DNA of 64,000 bases from Neolentinus lepideus HHB14362 ss-1 (lineage: Eukaryota; Basidiomycota; Agaricomycetes; Gloeophyllales; Gloeophyllaceae), in assembly GCA_001632425.1 (NCBI GenBank), contig KV425577.1, positions 3,462 through 67,461 on the forward strand. The letters are read 5' to 3'. Below are positions 45,621 to 56,056 of the stretch, piece by piece. The position numbers were made by a program, and so were the translations under genes. Below the pieces are notes generated by a model, which saw only the letters and a list, made by a program, of their open reading frames with translations, did no database searches and was not told where the DNA came from. The stretch's first letter is position 1, and every line of letters begins with the position of its first letter.

Positions 45621-46411
45621 TATACTATAGGTGTGGACATATAGATCTATAACTGAGTTTGAAATATAGTTCGGACTTTGAAGCTTGTATACTTGATTCG
45701 GGTAGGACTCTCACGCTTGTGGCACTTCAGCCACAGGTCATTTTCGAGCTTTTGCATGTCATTACCGAGCACGGGTCCTTCAGACTGGGGTAGGTAGATC
45801 TTGATTGTGTACTGGGGACCATTGAAGTGCCAGATTTCAAGAATTGTGCTGAAAAATGTATGATTTGATGCTTTTAACACTTCTTTCACAATGTATATGG
45901 CAATGAAATGTCCGGGTACCTTGACACAGAATACACAACAGGTCATCACACAGCGGGAATGGACCCAGGTCAAGTGAGTTCAGTCTGCTTTATGGCACAT
46001 TTTTTCAAAATCCGGCGCGGTAGCTCCGCAACAAAATTCGCAATTTTGGTACAATTACAGGTACAGGAACTACATTCTGAGCGGAGTATTCAGTGTATCA
46101 GAACCGATAAGAGCAGTGCAGGTGTGTGATCCCTGATTTTATCAAACAGGCTGATAATGTGGCGCGTAGCGCCACGAAACAGAGAGAAATCTATGGCTCC
46201 AAAGAGCGAAAAACCACTTTCTTGAGGGAGTTTTCGGTCATCTAAAGCCACTGGTAACTGCATAATAGATAACCATTGCTGCTAATTAATTTGGGGACTT
46301 TTCCGAGGTGTATCTGCTGCAGATAGACCGGTCTCTCCCCTCCTTCTCCCCTCCCTTCGATTTAATTATTTAATTTACTTTAATTTCGCGAAAGTCCACA
46401 CCTATAGTATA
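45621..46411. mobile_element. 791-bp element with perfect 18-bp terminal inverted repeats
   Basis: TATACTATAGGTGTGGAC stands at 45621-45638 and its exact reverse complement at 46394-46411. If the outer TA bases are read as a target duplication, the TIR starts TACTATAGG, as in Tc1/mariner-type elements; that classification is inferred. Internal features are palindromic GTGGCGC-GTA-GCGCCAC near 46160 and a 108-codon minus-strand frame (45973-45647) without DDE motifs, which I do not call a gene. The element begins 47 bp before the UFE1-like ATG, so it lies in the 5' UTR or promoter of that gene. Confidence 0.72.
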
Positions 46412-47096
46412 TAAGCCACCAAGAACGTGGAGAATGCTACCTTTGTATTCTGACCGGCGCCAGCCGGCGCCTCGTGCTGGGCGTGGGAAGTTCACGTGTT
46501 ATATAAGACTGGACTGCGCGGAACGTGAAGAGCTTTCTTTCAACCACAACATCGTAACCCCCGACCCGTGTTTCGTTTTAACAACAACGGGTCCTATCGT
46601 CTGTGGAAGACGGAGCCGAATGTCCGTGTTTGAGGCGGATTGCGGATCTACATACCGTTCTTCGCCATAGGTGTGACATACAGTCCAAGTTCCAGTAACA
46701 CTGAATCCCTCTCAATTCGTCGATATCTTGTATGTAATCTAGTGTCCCTTCAGATTATGATACACTCTTTATACGGCCCATGATATGATTCAGGGTCATT
46801 TGGCGAACGCTGCCAAGCATCCTACACAACGTCTTGATGACCACTAATCTCGAATATCCACATTCTCTGTATCAACTCAGTAACAGGACGCTATGAGAGA
46901 ACTTGACCAACTTACGACACGATATTATAAACAGGAGGTTTGTGTTATCCGTCATAGGACAAGGTGGACAGGGCCTGTTCCGTTGTACCCAATATTGTGG
47001 CGTAGGCGAAGCCTCTGCCTGTACCTCGAGTTTGTACAACAACCTCTTGATCCTGAAATACTATTGTTCAGAGCAAGCGCTCAATCACAAGCTCGC
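46412..47096. other. intergenic region beyond the inserted element
   Basis: These 685 bp hold a GTTATATAAGA sequence near 46498, a GC-rich palindrome GGCGCCAGCCGGCGCC near 46456, and the 3' side of the F-box gene. Short frames only. The TATA-like sequence has no clear gene behind it. Confidence 0.45.
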
Positions 47097-48596
47097 TTAA
47101 CAGCACTTACTACAATAATCCTCTCTTTCCCTAAGGATCAGTCGACACACGGTTATCGTGGCCAAATCTAACACATCTTGTTCTTCGACAAAAGTACAGT
47201 TCATCACCGCGATCTCCGCTATAGGAACGGAACTGTTGACAGTGGGATGATCATCAACAGCCAGTCTGCTGCGCACAAGCTCCACCAGTGTGGTTCCGGT
47301 CAGCTGTCCACACCATCTCAGATCCAGACGGCTTAGGCGGGGGCAACAACCCCTTGGTCCGCTCAAGAGTCGTATAACGTGGTCAGAAATCTCGCTCTCA
47401 TGGAGACGAAGCTCTTGCAGTTTGTCCAGAACACCTAGGCAGTGAGTATAGTCGTCGTCCGTCAGGTCGACATCGTGCAGTTCCAGGAGCTCTAAGGGTG
47501 GGTTCGACTGCTCCAGCAATTCGCGCAGTGACGCACCCGTAAGATCGTGGGGGCGAATCAACGGGTCCAGGTTCGATCGAATTTGCAATTGCCTGAGTTT
47601 GGGTGTTATAAGGTGCGCCATCAGGCCATTAACGTCGGGCGGAACACATAGCAGAATCGTCTCCATATTCCCCAGAAAGATTCTGCGCGCGAGATCCCGC
47701 TCGAGTACATACTGAGGCTCGTGATGAGGTGGCAGGCTCAGCGTGAAATGCTTGAGGTTCGGCAGGTCCTCGAGCATCTGAAGGATCGACGAGCCGGATA
47801 TCGGCACTTCGACTCGACGACGAGATGCTTGCATGTGGATTGAAAGATCTTCAATTTGAGTAGGTATAAAACCAGCCATATGCATCGTACTGGAAGTCAA
47901 ATCGATCTTCTTCAAAAACGGGGCATCTTGGAAAGACCCCTGGAAACCATCGAGGCTGGCGGTGCCTGCTGCTACATCGTCAATCTCGATATCGGTAGTT
48001 ACTGAGATTTCCCTTAGGTCTGGTGTTGCTTTCTTGCATCGAGATAATATGTCATTTGTCTTGCGAAGAGAGGAAGAGGCGACTGAAAAACTGCGCCATC
48101 TCGAAGCCTGCTCCAGAAGAAGATCGAGGACTGCTGAGAGCTCGGAAGTCTCGATATCAGCCACGATTGCGACGTGCAAGGGGGACTGACGAGCCATCGT
48201 AAGCCAATAGCGAGTATGAGATATTGGATCACGTTCCTCCATGTTAACGTGGACATGCGACCAGACTCTCGGATAATTGCGGGCGGCGAATCTCCAGGAT
48301 AGGCAGACCATGGAGACGATCAAAGGAGCCTGAACCCAGCCATCTTCAACGCAATGCAAAAAGATCCTAGCCAGGATTTCTGGCGGCATCCGACGCGCCC
48401 ATGTGATGAATCCTTTGCAGCGCTTGATCTGTGCCTCGTGATGTGTGCGTCGCTCGCGAAGAGCATACATGGTGCGAGAGAGTGCTTGCATCTCTTCGTC
48501 AATGCATGATATTGCACGCTGGTGCGTCTGAATCTCATTGTGAATTCTGGCGAAATCCTCTGGAGAAGGATCGTAACCATGCAGCAAGGCAGACAT
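47097..48596 (-). CDS. F-box / leucine-rich-repeat protein
   Basis: This is a single uninterrupted 499-residue frame, unusual in this intron-rich window. The N-terminus is a coiled coil (RIHNEIQTHQRAISCIDEEM onward to about residue 60), then an F-box-like segment (MPPEILARIFLHC, then SWRFAARNYPRVWSHVHV). The rest is irregular leucine-rich repeats (for example LRQLQIRS, LLELHDVDLT, LQELRLHES and LSRLDLRWCGQLTG). The layout is that of the large Agaricomycete F-box families, which act as SCF ubiquitin-ligase substrate adaptors. The substrate is unknown. A CC-rich tail (YCSKCC) closes the protein. Confidence 0.85.
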   Translation of the reverse strand: MSALLHGYDPSPEDFARIHNEIQTHQRAISCIDEEMQALSRTMYALRERRTHHEAQIKRCKGFITWARRMPPEILARIFLHCVEDGWVQAPLIVSMVCLSWRFAARNYPRVWSHVHVNMEERDPISHTRYWLTMARQSPLHVAIVADIETSELSAVLDLLLEQASRWRSFSVASSSLRKTNDILSRCKKATPDLREISVTTDIEIDDVAAGTASLDGFQGSFQDAPFLKKIDLTSSTMHMAGFIPTQIEDLSIHMQASRRRVEVPISGSSILQMLEDLPNLKHFTLSLPPHHEPQYVLERDLARRIFLGNMETILLCVPPDVNGLMAHLITPKLRQLQIRSNLDPLIRPHDLTGASLRELLEQSNPPLELLELHDVDLTDDDYTHCLGVLDKLQELRLHESEISDHVIRLLSGPRGCCPRLSRLDLRWCGQLTGTTLVELVRSRLAVDDHPTVNSSVPIAEIAVMNCTFVEEQDVLDLATITVCRLILREREDYCSKCC

Positions 48597-49979
48597 CGCG
48601 GCGGGCTGAGGCGGCGTGCGAGGTATCAGTACTACGTATCAGAATATTTGGAGAATCTTTACCGTCTCCTCAGTGAAGTCAAGCATACAGTACTACAGGA
48701 ACAAGCGGGGTTCCATGCGGATGGTAACTTGTACGTTGTAAGCTTATCAACCAGTCCTCTAAATGAGTCTTACGCTAGCAAGGTCGATGTACGCTGTACG
48801 ACAGCGTACGCCGACGGCATCCGGCCCGTCATCCCGGCATTGCAATTGGTGGCCGTACTTCAACATACCAAGCGAATCATTCTGTAATAGTTCTTAAGCA
48901 TTGTTATACATTCATTTCATCTGAGCCCATGTGATTGAACAGGAGACAGATCCTGGGTGAAAACTCCTTCACGCCACATCTTGACCTGCAAAGGCAGGAA
49001 GGGTAAGAAGGGCACGTTGTGAGGAGAAGGATATGACCTTAGCGTATACATGTCCTGAGTCTTACAGCTGTGCCACGAAATAGTGAGATACATAGATTTT
49101 TTCGCATGTCATCCTACTTAGGGCATTTCCATCGCAGGCGATTTCGGGATCTGGGCGAAGGCCTTTCGTCCTCCTCTTCTTTCGCAACAATACCCGTCTC
49201 ATTCGTGGGTGTCAATTTCGATGAATTGGACGAAAACCCAAATGTAGTTCATGCGGCTTCATACTGTCATTTATTCAATTAATATTCTGCGGAATGCGGT
49301 TCAAATCCATTTTGTTTGCCTCATTGCTTAGCCACAGGCACAGCGGGAGTTACAGTCTTTTGTGCCATGCGAAATGTTGGCGAGAAAGCCGAAATGAAGG
49401 TGATAGATAATCTTTAAATGGGCAGTGGGATTCCATTCTGATCAACATATTGCAGGTCCTCAAAGAGCGGGACTCCCGAAGTAAAGGTTTCGCATGCATA
49501 CCATCGGGGATTCTTTCATATGTACAACTTTGGAGACCCACTATGCATGTAGATTTCTATCACATACTACATGTAGGCGAGAAAGTAAAATTACGCAGTC
49601 TACATTGTTTTATAGGCATGCACAGGGGGTGGCGATGCGTCATCGTTTTGTTTGCGTTTATTGACACCAATCCCCAATCGGGCTACGTTTTCCCCGGGCT
49701 TCCGCGTCTTTTGAGTCTGAACTTGCTGTTTTGTCCTTCTGGTCAAATATTGGTGGCAAAAGGTAAATCGTCATAACATTCTGAAAGTAGAACGCCGGAG
49801 ATGATTCAGAGTGGAAGCTCGATCAACCTGCTTTGTAACTGTGGTTGGTTTGGCTGGGTTGAGAAGATGACCGTTCTAGATACTGCTGAGGCGTCGGAGC
49901 AGGGCTTGCTTGCTTAGTTTCTCCAGGTTACTTACGGCTTCGCACTATCCTTGTAGATTTGAGACATTAGTATCTCCTG
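48597..49979. other. 1.4-kb region without a supported gene
   Basis: No frame looks coding on either strand. A 9-bp-arm palindrome (GTACGCTGT, ACG, ACAGCGTAC) lies at 48789-48809. The last part should hold the SSU72 promoter. Confidence 0.5.
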
Positions 49980-51063
49980 ATGGATCCTAGAAGAGCCCGC
50001 GATCCTCGTTTGCTGCGAGCAGACCCGCGTTTACAGCAGAGGCAGCCGCCTAACGCGCCACCGCCAGCATCTTTCCCACTACCAGGCGCAGTCAATGGAA
50101 TGCTCCATTCACCGACCCCGCCTCAACCGTTTGAGCAAGCGACATCATCTTTGCAGTCTGCTGCTGAGGTGCAGATTGCGTCCCACTTGCAGCAGCAGCA
50201 AGCCGGGCCGTCCACGTATAGGCCTCGACCTCTCTTTTGCGTCGTATGCGCGAGTAATCAAGTATGTACCCATCGCCTTTCCTGAAAATTTCTCATCATC
50301 CCTATCAGAATCGGTCCATGGAAGGGCACCACGTTTTGGCGTGAGTTTTCCGCGCAGTACGGCTAGGAAAGTTCTGAAATGACAAAGTGGACTTTAAGCA
50401 AGGCAGGCTACCGAGTCGTATCCTATGGTACAGGTTCAGCAGTCCGGCTCCCTGGACCTGCGATTGACAAACCAAACATCTACGCATTTGGGACGCCGTA
50501 TAACCAAATATACGAAGAGCTGAATTCGAAAGACCCTCGACTGTAAGTCCGTATGATTTCGGGTCCTTCCAAGTCTCATCTTTTTCGTCACAGCTATACG
50601 GCAAATGGCCTTCTACAAATGTTGGATCGCAACAGACGACTCAAGTTAGCTCCAGAACGATGGCAGGAGAGCAAAACTGTAGCGGATATTGTAATCACAT
50701 GCGAGGAGCGTTGCTTCGATGCTGTTTGTGAAGGTGTGTGGCCCAGTTCATTTCGTGCTAGTGCGGAGTTTGCTACCACTCTACAGACCTGCTAACACGT
50801 GGTGGGGAACTCAACCGACCGGTCCACATCATAAACATCGAAATCAAAGATAATCATGAGGAGGCACTCATCGCTGGAAAGGCAATGCTGGACTTGGCCG
50901 CTGCCGTGAGGGTTCCTGACTTTCCCTATTTCTGCCGAGGCTGAATTCGATCTTCGGACAGATCGAAGCATCAAACGACATAGATGAAGACATCGATAAG
51001 ATTCTAGAGGTGCAGCAAGAAAAGCATCCCCACAACCTTCTTCACTCTGTTGCATTCTATTAG
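49980..51063 (+). CDS. SSU72: RNA polymerase II CTD phosphatase Ssu72
   Basis: Ssu72 removes phosphate from Ser5/Ser7 of the Pol II CTD in 3'-end processing and gene looping. The catalytic CX5R loop, CASNQNR (Cys90, Arg96), is split by the first intron. Family blocks follow: [74 protein letters not shown] and [18 protein letters not shown]. The gene has six exons and ends HSVAFY. Residues 1-85 are an extra Pro/Gln-rich region that begins [19 protein letters not shown], upstream of where Ssu72 proteins usually start. The start ATG at 49980 gives an open frame. Confidence 0.95.
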
Positions 51064-51302
51064 ATAGATGCGGGCCAGTATATGAGCAGGTGGCGCTGTT
51101 TGTTTGAGTGCATCAGACCTGCTATCCTATCCATTCAATTTTGTATGTCAGATTTCGCATGAAGGGTGCCAGAGTTACGGGTGAGCACGCAATTGTGAGC
51201 CGAGGCGGACCGAGGGCAAATGAGGCAAATACCACGCTAAAGGTGGCGTGGGTATGGAAGGCGCGATCATTCATTCAGCTTTCTCAATCCCTCTCCCGAC
51301 GC

Positions 51303-51310
51303 TATATAAG
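51303..51310 (+). promoter_or_regulatory. TATA box of the peroxiredoxin gene
   Basis: TATATAAG lies 61 bp before the ATG at 51371, at a normal spacing for a TATA element. The 307-bp interval 51064-51370 holds nothing else recognised. Confidence 0.6.
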
Positions 51311-51370
51311 GTCCCTCAGCCTTGATATGTCACCTTCGTTCATCTTTCCTGATTCGACCTACGGACAACC

Positions 51371-52352
51371 ATGCCTGCCTTACGCCTTGGAAGCATCGCA
51401 CCTGATTTTGAAGCGCAGACCACCAAGGGAGCCATCAAGTTCCATGACTGGATCGGCGACTCCTGGGTCAGTAATCCCTATCGCGGGTGTAAACTTGGGG
51501 CTGATCAATTTGTATTCAGGCAGTCTTGTTCTCTCACCCCGCTGACTTCACCCCGGTCTGCACTACAGAGTTGGCAGAAGTAGCTCGCAGAGCGCCCGAT
51601 TTTGCCAAGCGCAACGTGAAGGTCATTGGCTTGTCCGCCAACCCTCTGAACGACCACGATAAATGGGTTCAGGATATCAACGAGTATGGCTGCAAGTATG
51701 CGCCCACCAATGTCCAATTCCCCATCGTAAGGCGCTGTGGTCTTCCTCGATGCAAGATATAACTAAGGGCAGTCGTAGATCGCAGACCCGGATAGGAAGA
51801 TCTCCGAGCTGTACGACATGCTGGATGCTCAGGACCCCACTAACCGTGACGCGAAGGGCATTCCTTTCACGGTATGTTTTCATGTCGTAGCCACAACGTG
51901 ACCGCCCACACACTTTGTACCGTAGGTTCGGACAGTGTTCGTTATCGATCCCAAGAAGATCATTCGTCTTACTTTGTCGTACCCCGCTTCAACTGGCCGT
52001 AACTTTGACGAGATCCTCCGGTAGGTAATTCATGTCCATACAAGCTCTACTCCGGACATTGACCTGTTGGGTTAGGGTTGTTGATTGTACGCGGCTCATT
52101 TGAGATCAAACTCATGAAACTGACACCCTAATCAGCCTTGCAAATTGGAGACAAATACAGGGTCACTACTCCGGTGAACTGGAAAAAGGGGGACGATGTC
52201 ATCGTCCACCCGTCCGTCTCCAACGAGGAGGCCAAGACTCTGTTCCCCGACTTCACCATTCACAAGGTATGTTCACTTTCCCTGTCACAACTGAATGCAT
52301 CGTTAATTAGATACAGCCCTACCTGAGGACCACTCCGCTCACGGTGGAGTAA
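51371..52352 (+). CDS. 1-Cys peroxiredoxin (Prx6 type)
   Basis: This peroxidase reduces hydrogen peroxide and lipid hydroperoxides. It has seven exons and about 221 residues. The peroxidatic Cys46 sits in [25 protein letters not shown] and the Prx6-type C-terminal domain ([20 protein letters not shown], then [17 protein letters not shown]) follow. There is no resolving Cys in a VCP motif, which marks the 1-Cys class. No mitochondrial presequence is seen, unlike yeast Prx1, so it is probably cytosolic. A TATA box lies 61 bp upstream, consistent with an inducible stress gene. Confidence 0.95.
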
Positions 52353-52673
52353 GTGCCTGCATCGCGGAAGATGAAAGAATGCCATATATGTATTATAATT
52401 GTATCTCAGAGATAAACGATGGTTTTCTGAAGTTCATGCATGAATGCTTGGTCATCAGGCGCTAGCCTCAGGATCGTTCGGTCCTCTATATAGCGAGAAC
52501 AAGTAATTGAGAAATATCTTTCGCAAATGTTAAGTAAGCCATTCAGACTAGCCACAGCCACGTGGTTAGGTCTTGAATGACGCGTCCCAACACGCGTCTT
52601 GAAGCTTAAGCAGCGCCTTGTTCGCATTCCCCTTCTTGCATTTCAACTACAGCACCCTCGAACTTGCTCCAAT
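52353..52673. other. intergenic region between peroxiredoxin and proteasome genes
   Basis: These 321 bp carry the peroxiredoxin 3' end and the proteasome promoter. No element was recognised. Confidence 0.5.
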
Positions 52674-53706
52674 ATGGCATCCGACGGAGGAGCGTATAGG
52701 TGAAGTATCTTGTTCTCTCATGCTACCATGTTTGTCCTCATCTTCTTAGGGCAGCTACTCTCTTACTGTCTTCTCTCCGAGCGGGAAGCTAGTTCAGATC
52801 GAACACGCTTTGGCGGCAGTGGCTGGTGGAACTACGAGTCTAGGAATCAAAGGTGCGTGATTTCTTTCCCTGTGCATTGCTTTAGACTTTGAATCAACTA
52901 TCCTCGAAGCATCGAATGGCATCGTGATTGCCACAGAAAAGAAGACCTCCTCTATTCTCATCGATGACTCTATGCTCGATAAGGTCTGCGTGATCTGTCC
53001 CAACATTGGCATCGTGTATTCTGGCATGGGTCCGGACTTCCGGGTGCTAGTGGCGAAAGCCCGGAAAAGCGCTCAGGCATACTGGAAAATATACGGCGAA
53101 TATCCTCCAACACGGGTCTTAACGCATGAAATTGCTACTGTTATGCAGCAAGCGACACATTCGGGGTAAGTGTTACCCATGCCCGGATTTGTCTGATCTA
53201 GACTCATCATGTGTTGGCAGAGGGGTGCGTCCGTACGGTGTCTCCTTACTTGTTGCAGGATGGGATGTCAACCGCGGCCCGAGTCTGTATCAAGTTGATC
53301 CTTCCGGCTCATACTGGGCATGGAAGGCATCAGCCATAGGCAAGAACATGGTGAATGCAAAAACCTTTCTGGAGAAACGGTTCGTCCCCATCCGTGCTAC
53401 TTGCAAAGCGTCCGTTGAGCTTAACTTAACCATGTCTTATCATAATCTTGCGGCCTTAACAACCTCTTCGCCGTTAACAGATACAATGATGACATCAGCC
53501 TAGAAGATGCCATCCACACGGCCCTCCTCACGCTCAAAGAGGGATTTGAGGGGCAAATGACGGAAAAGACAATTGAAATCGGGGTTGTGACCGTGCCAAC
53601 GCCCGCGGAGATCGATGCGGAGCGGATGGCCGGACCTAACGATAGGCCAAAACCCACATTCAGGAAGTTGTCGGAGGAGGAGGTCCGCGACTATCTGGCT
53701 CTATAA
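52674..53706 (+). CDS. PRE8: 20S proteasome subunit alpha2
   Basis: Alpha2 is part of the outer ring of the 20S core. The alpha-type N-terminal signature ([20 protein letters not shown]) is intact after the first intron is removed. Next come [54 protein letters not shown] and [14 protein letters not shown]. About five exons; the last intron is long for this window (roughly 100 nt), and in-frame joining across it is supported by KRYNDD. It ends at the TAA at 53704-53706 with length near 255 residues, normal for alpha2. Confidence 0.96.
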
Positions 53707-54964
53707 GTCCTCTGGTCACTGCGCGAGTGTTACTGTAGACTGGTGATAAGACCGATTATTGACTCCCTGTATATTATTAGGAAATGTTGTCAGGAACTCG
53801 AATGCAGTCCCTCCTATGTGCTGTGCGTGAGATATGGGCCAGATTTGCCTTCGACTTCTCTCCTTCTCCGAGAAGCACCAGTATAGTCGACGATGAACAG
53901 GTGACGGGCGTCTGGCTTACCATTACGAATGTACGAGCGTGATCCTATAGTAATCACACCGGGCCCGGTGTTTTTGCCACTCTGTTTCTTACGCATAAAC
54001 CTGCTTCTGATTATTTAAGGGTATAGTGACCGGTCAGACGTGCTGCGCTTGGGTCGAGATATCTGGCGTACTTAGTGAATTGCTTTTGGTCAGCCACATA
54101 GTCGTGTGTTGTCCACTTGACCTGCCACTTTTCTCAGGGTATGTAATGCGTGCCTTGCGTAGGTTTCAGGAAGATGGGCATATGCTGTGCGGAGAAAGTT
54201 TGTACAAATCCAATTCAGACATCGTATGCACGTCCCTTTATCTGTACCGATTTTACTCGAAGAGATTCCTCTGTGAATCTTGATCTGGTCCGAGCTTGGC
54301 GTTGTTGATGGAGTGAGTCGCCACTTTCTCCTTACAGCGCTTCTGACGCGATTCTGAAGGGGCCGTCCTGAATCAAACACTACTGGTTCGCGAAGAGAGC
54401 CTCGGACAAACCCGAAAGGAGCAGCTGCTAAAGTGGAAGACAGGTCAATAATAAATGCTGGGCCTATGAACCATTTCTCTGACCGTTCAAGCACCTCGCT
54501 GATTGATTAGGTTTGGGCCTCGTTGTCAGTGACTCAGCTCAGGCTCGACCATTCGTCGATGTCTTGGAGTTCCAGTAGCTCAGGTCAGAAGGCAGGATCG
54601 TGATTGTGATCCTCCGCATCCGTCCCTGGCTATATAAGATGGTGTTGTTCGCAAGACAGTCGTCTATATCCCCTCTTTAGACTCCTACTGAGTACTGAGT
54701 ACTGAAGGCCGAGCCAATCATCGGCAGTAGTGGCGTAGTCTAGTTTCTATTTTCAGGTCCCACGAATATCTGCCTGGACCATATACCATCTCCTTCGCCT
54801 CGTGGTTCGGGCTGTACGGAAGCCAGAATCACTCTAACGCCCGCTTCTTGCATCTCTAACTAATACTCCTTCTGCGATTCGCCATCCCGATCAGTATATA
54901 CCGTTCAGAAACGCGGTGAGTATCCATCTCACCGACCCAGATAGCATTCACCCAACAGGTGTAG
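53707..54964. other. 1.26-kb intergenic region with a TATA box before the first Zn2Cys6 gene
   Basis: No coding frame is supported. A TATATAAG lies at 54631-54638, likely the TATA element of the Zn2Cys6 gene with a long 5' UTR; a GAGTACT repeat (CTGAGTACTGAGTACTGA) follows near 54689. Confidence 0.5.
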
Positions 54965-56056
54965 ATGGACAAGATGCGTACTCCAAGTGCCCAACGATCC
55001 CCAACGGCACGGACGAATGCGGCTACCGGAGGTGAAGCTGACTCTATCACCTTTTCAATTGATCTCACCCCTTCTCGCAGTCGTGACGGCGGATGGCATT
55101 CCAATCATTCCCTTGCGGCGTAGGAAGACCCAGCTAGCTTGCAATGAATGTCGTCGACGGCAAGTCAAGGTAGATAGTGTCTAGGTCGTATGCATTCGAT
55201 ATCTATGGTGACCCCTTCCTCCAGTGCGAACAACTACCTCCGGGATCACCGTGTAGCCGTTGCAAGAAGCGAGGCATTAAATGCGAATACTTATCGAATC
55301 GCCCCGCACCCGCCGGGGACTCCCATAACGATGAGAGTCGCTCTTCCCATGCACCACACGTGGACCAAGTCAGAAGCTACGAAACTCAGTATAGCCCGTC
55401 CAGTCCTACCATACAGTCGCTGCCCGACAGTCAGCCACACTGGGACAGCTCTCTGCCTGCGTGGCAAAGAAATACGGAACCCCCTCCCTCAACTGCGTCG
55501 CAGTATCCAATTTCCTACTATGCAGGACCGCCGCAGAGCACAGCCTCCTTCAATTATAACTATCCGGCAACTCATGCATCGGGTCGTTATCAATCCGTTA
55601 CGAACTCATACGGCCAGGATGGAGTTCACCCGCAGACGCATACTGGTGCAGGATATGTCATGGAACACGGCGGAGCTTGTTCACCAAGCGCTACCCAGCC
55701 TCAGAGTCCTGTAGCATACCCGAACACATCGTATGCCGCTCATGGCCACGGATACCACGTGGAAAACGACAGAAGTAGCGATCAAAGAGAAGCCTATACG
55801 TCTCCTTCTCCGGAATCCTATCAGTGAGTGTTCGTGGCTCGGTAATTCAGCATTTCTCACCATGATGAAGTAGGCACTTCCAGCCTAATCCAGGATATGT
55901 TTACACGCCTCAGGCAGTGAACGAGACTGTTGAGGCCGTGACGTATGCAGCGCAGGGGCACTACTATGATCCCACAGTGAGCAAAAATACATATACGATG
56001 TGATCAACGCACATACATTGACCCCATTGCCACAGACCAGGCAATGGCAGAATTAG
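54965..56056 (+). CDS. short Zn2Cys6 transcription factor, first of three
   Basis: Exons: 54965-55031, 55081-55169, 55225-55823, 55874-55976 and 56036-56056, giving 292 residues. The zinc cluster near residue 40 reads ACNECRRRQVK, intron, CEQLPPGSPCSRCKKRGIKCEY, with all six cysteines in order. The rest is disordered, rich in Ser, Pro, Tyr and Gln, and ends in GHYYDPTTRQWQN. There is no fungal-specific transcription factor domain. The intron at 55170-55224 falls just before the third cysteine. The target genes are unknown. A TATA box lies far upstream at 54631. Confidence 0.88.

Noticed and set aside
45647..45973. 108-codon minus-strand frame inside the inverted-repeat element as a transposase
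   Set aside because: It has no DDE/D motif or similarity I can name and composition like the surrounding non-coding DNA.
48789..48809. 9-bp-arm palindrome as a terminator or recombination site
   Set aside because: It is isolated with no neighbouring gene end or target duplication; short palindromes are expected by chance in 64 kb.
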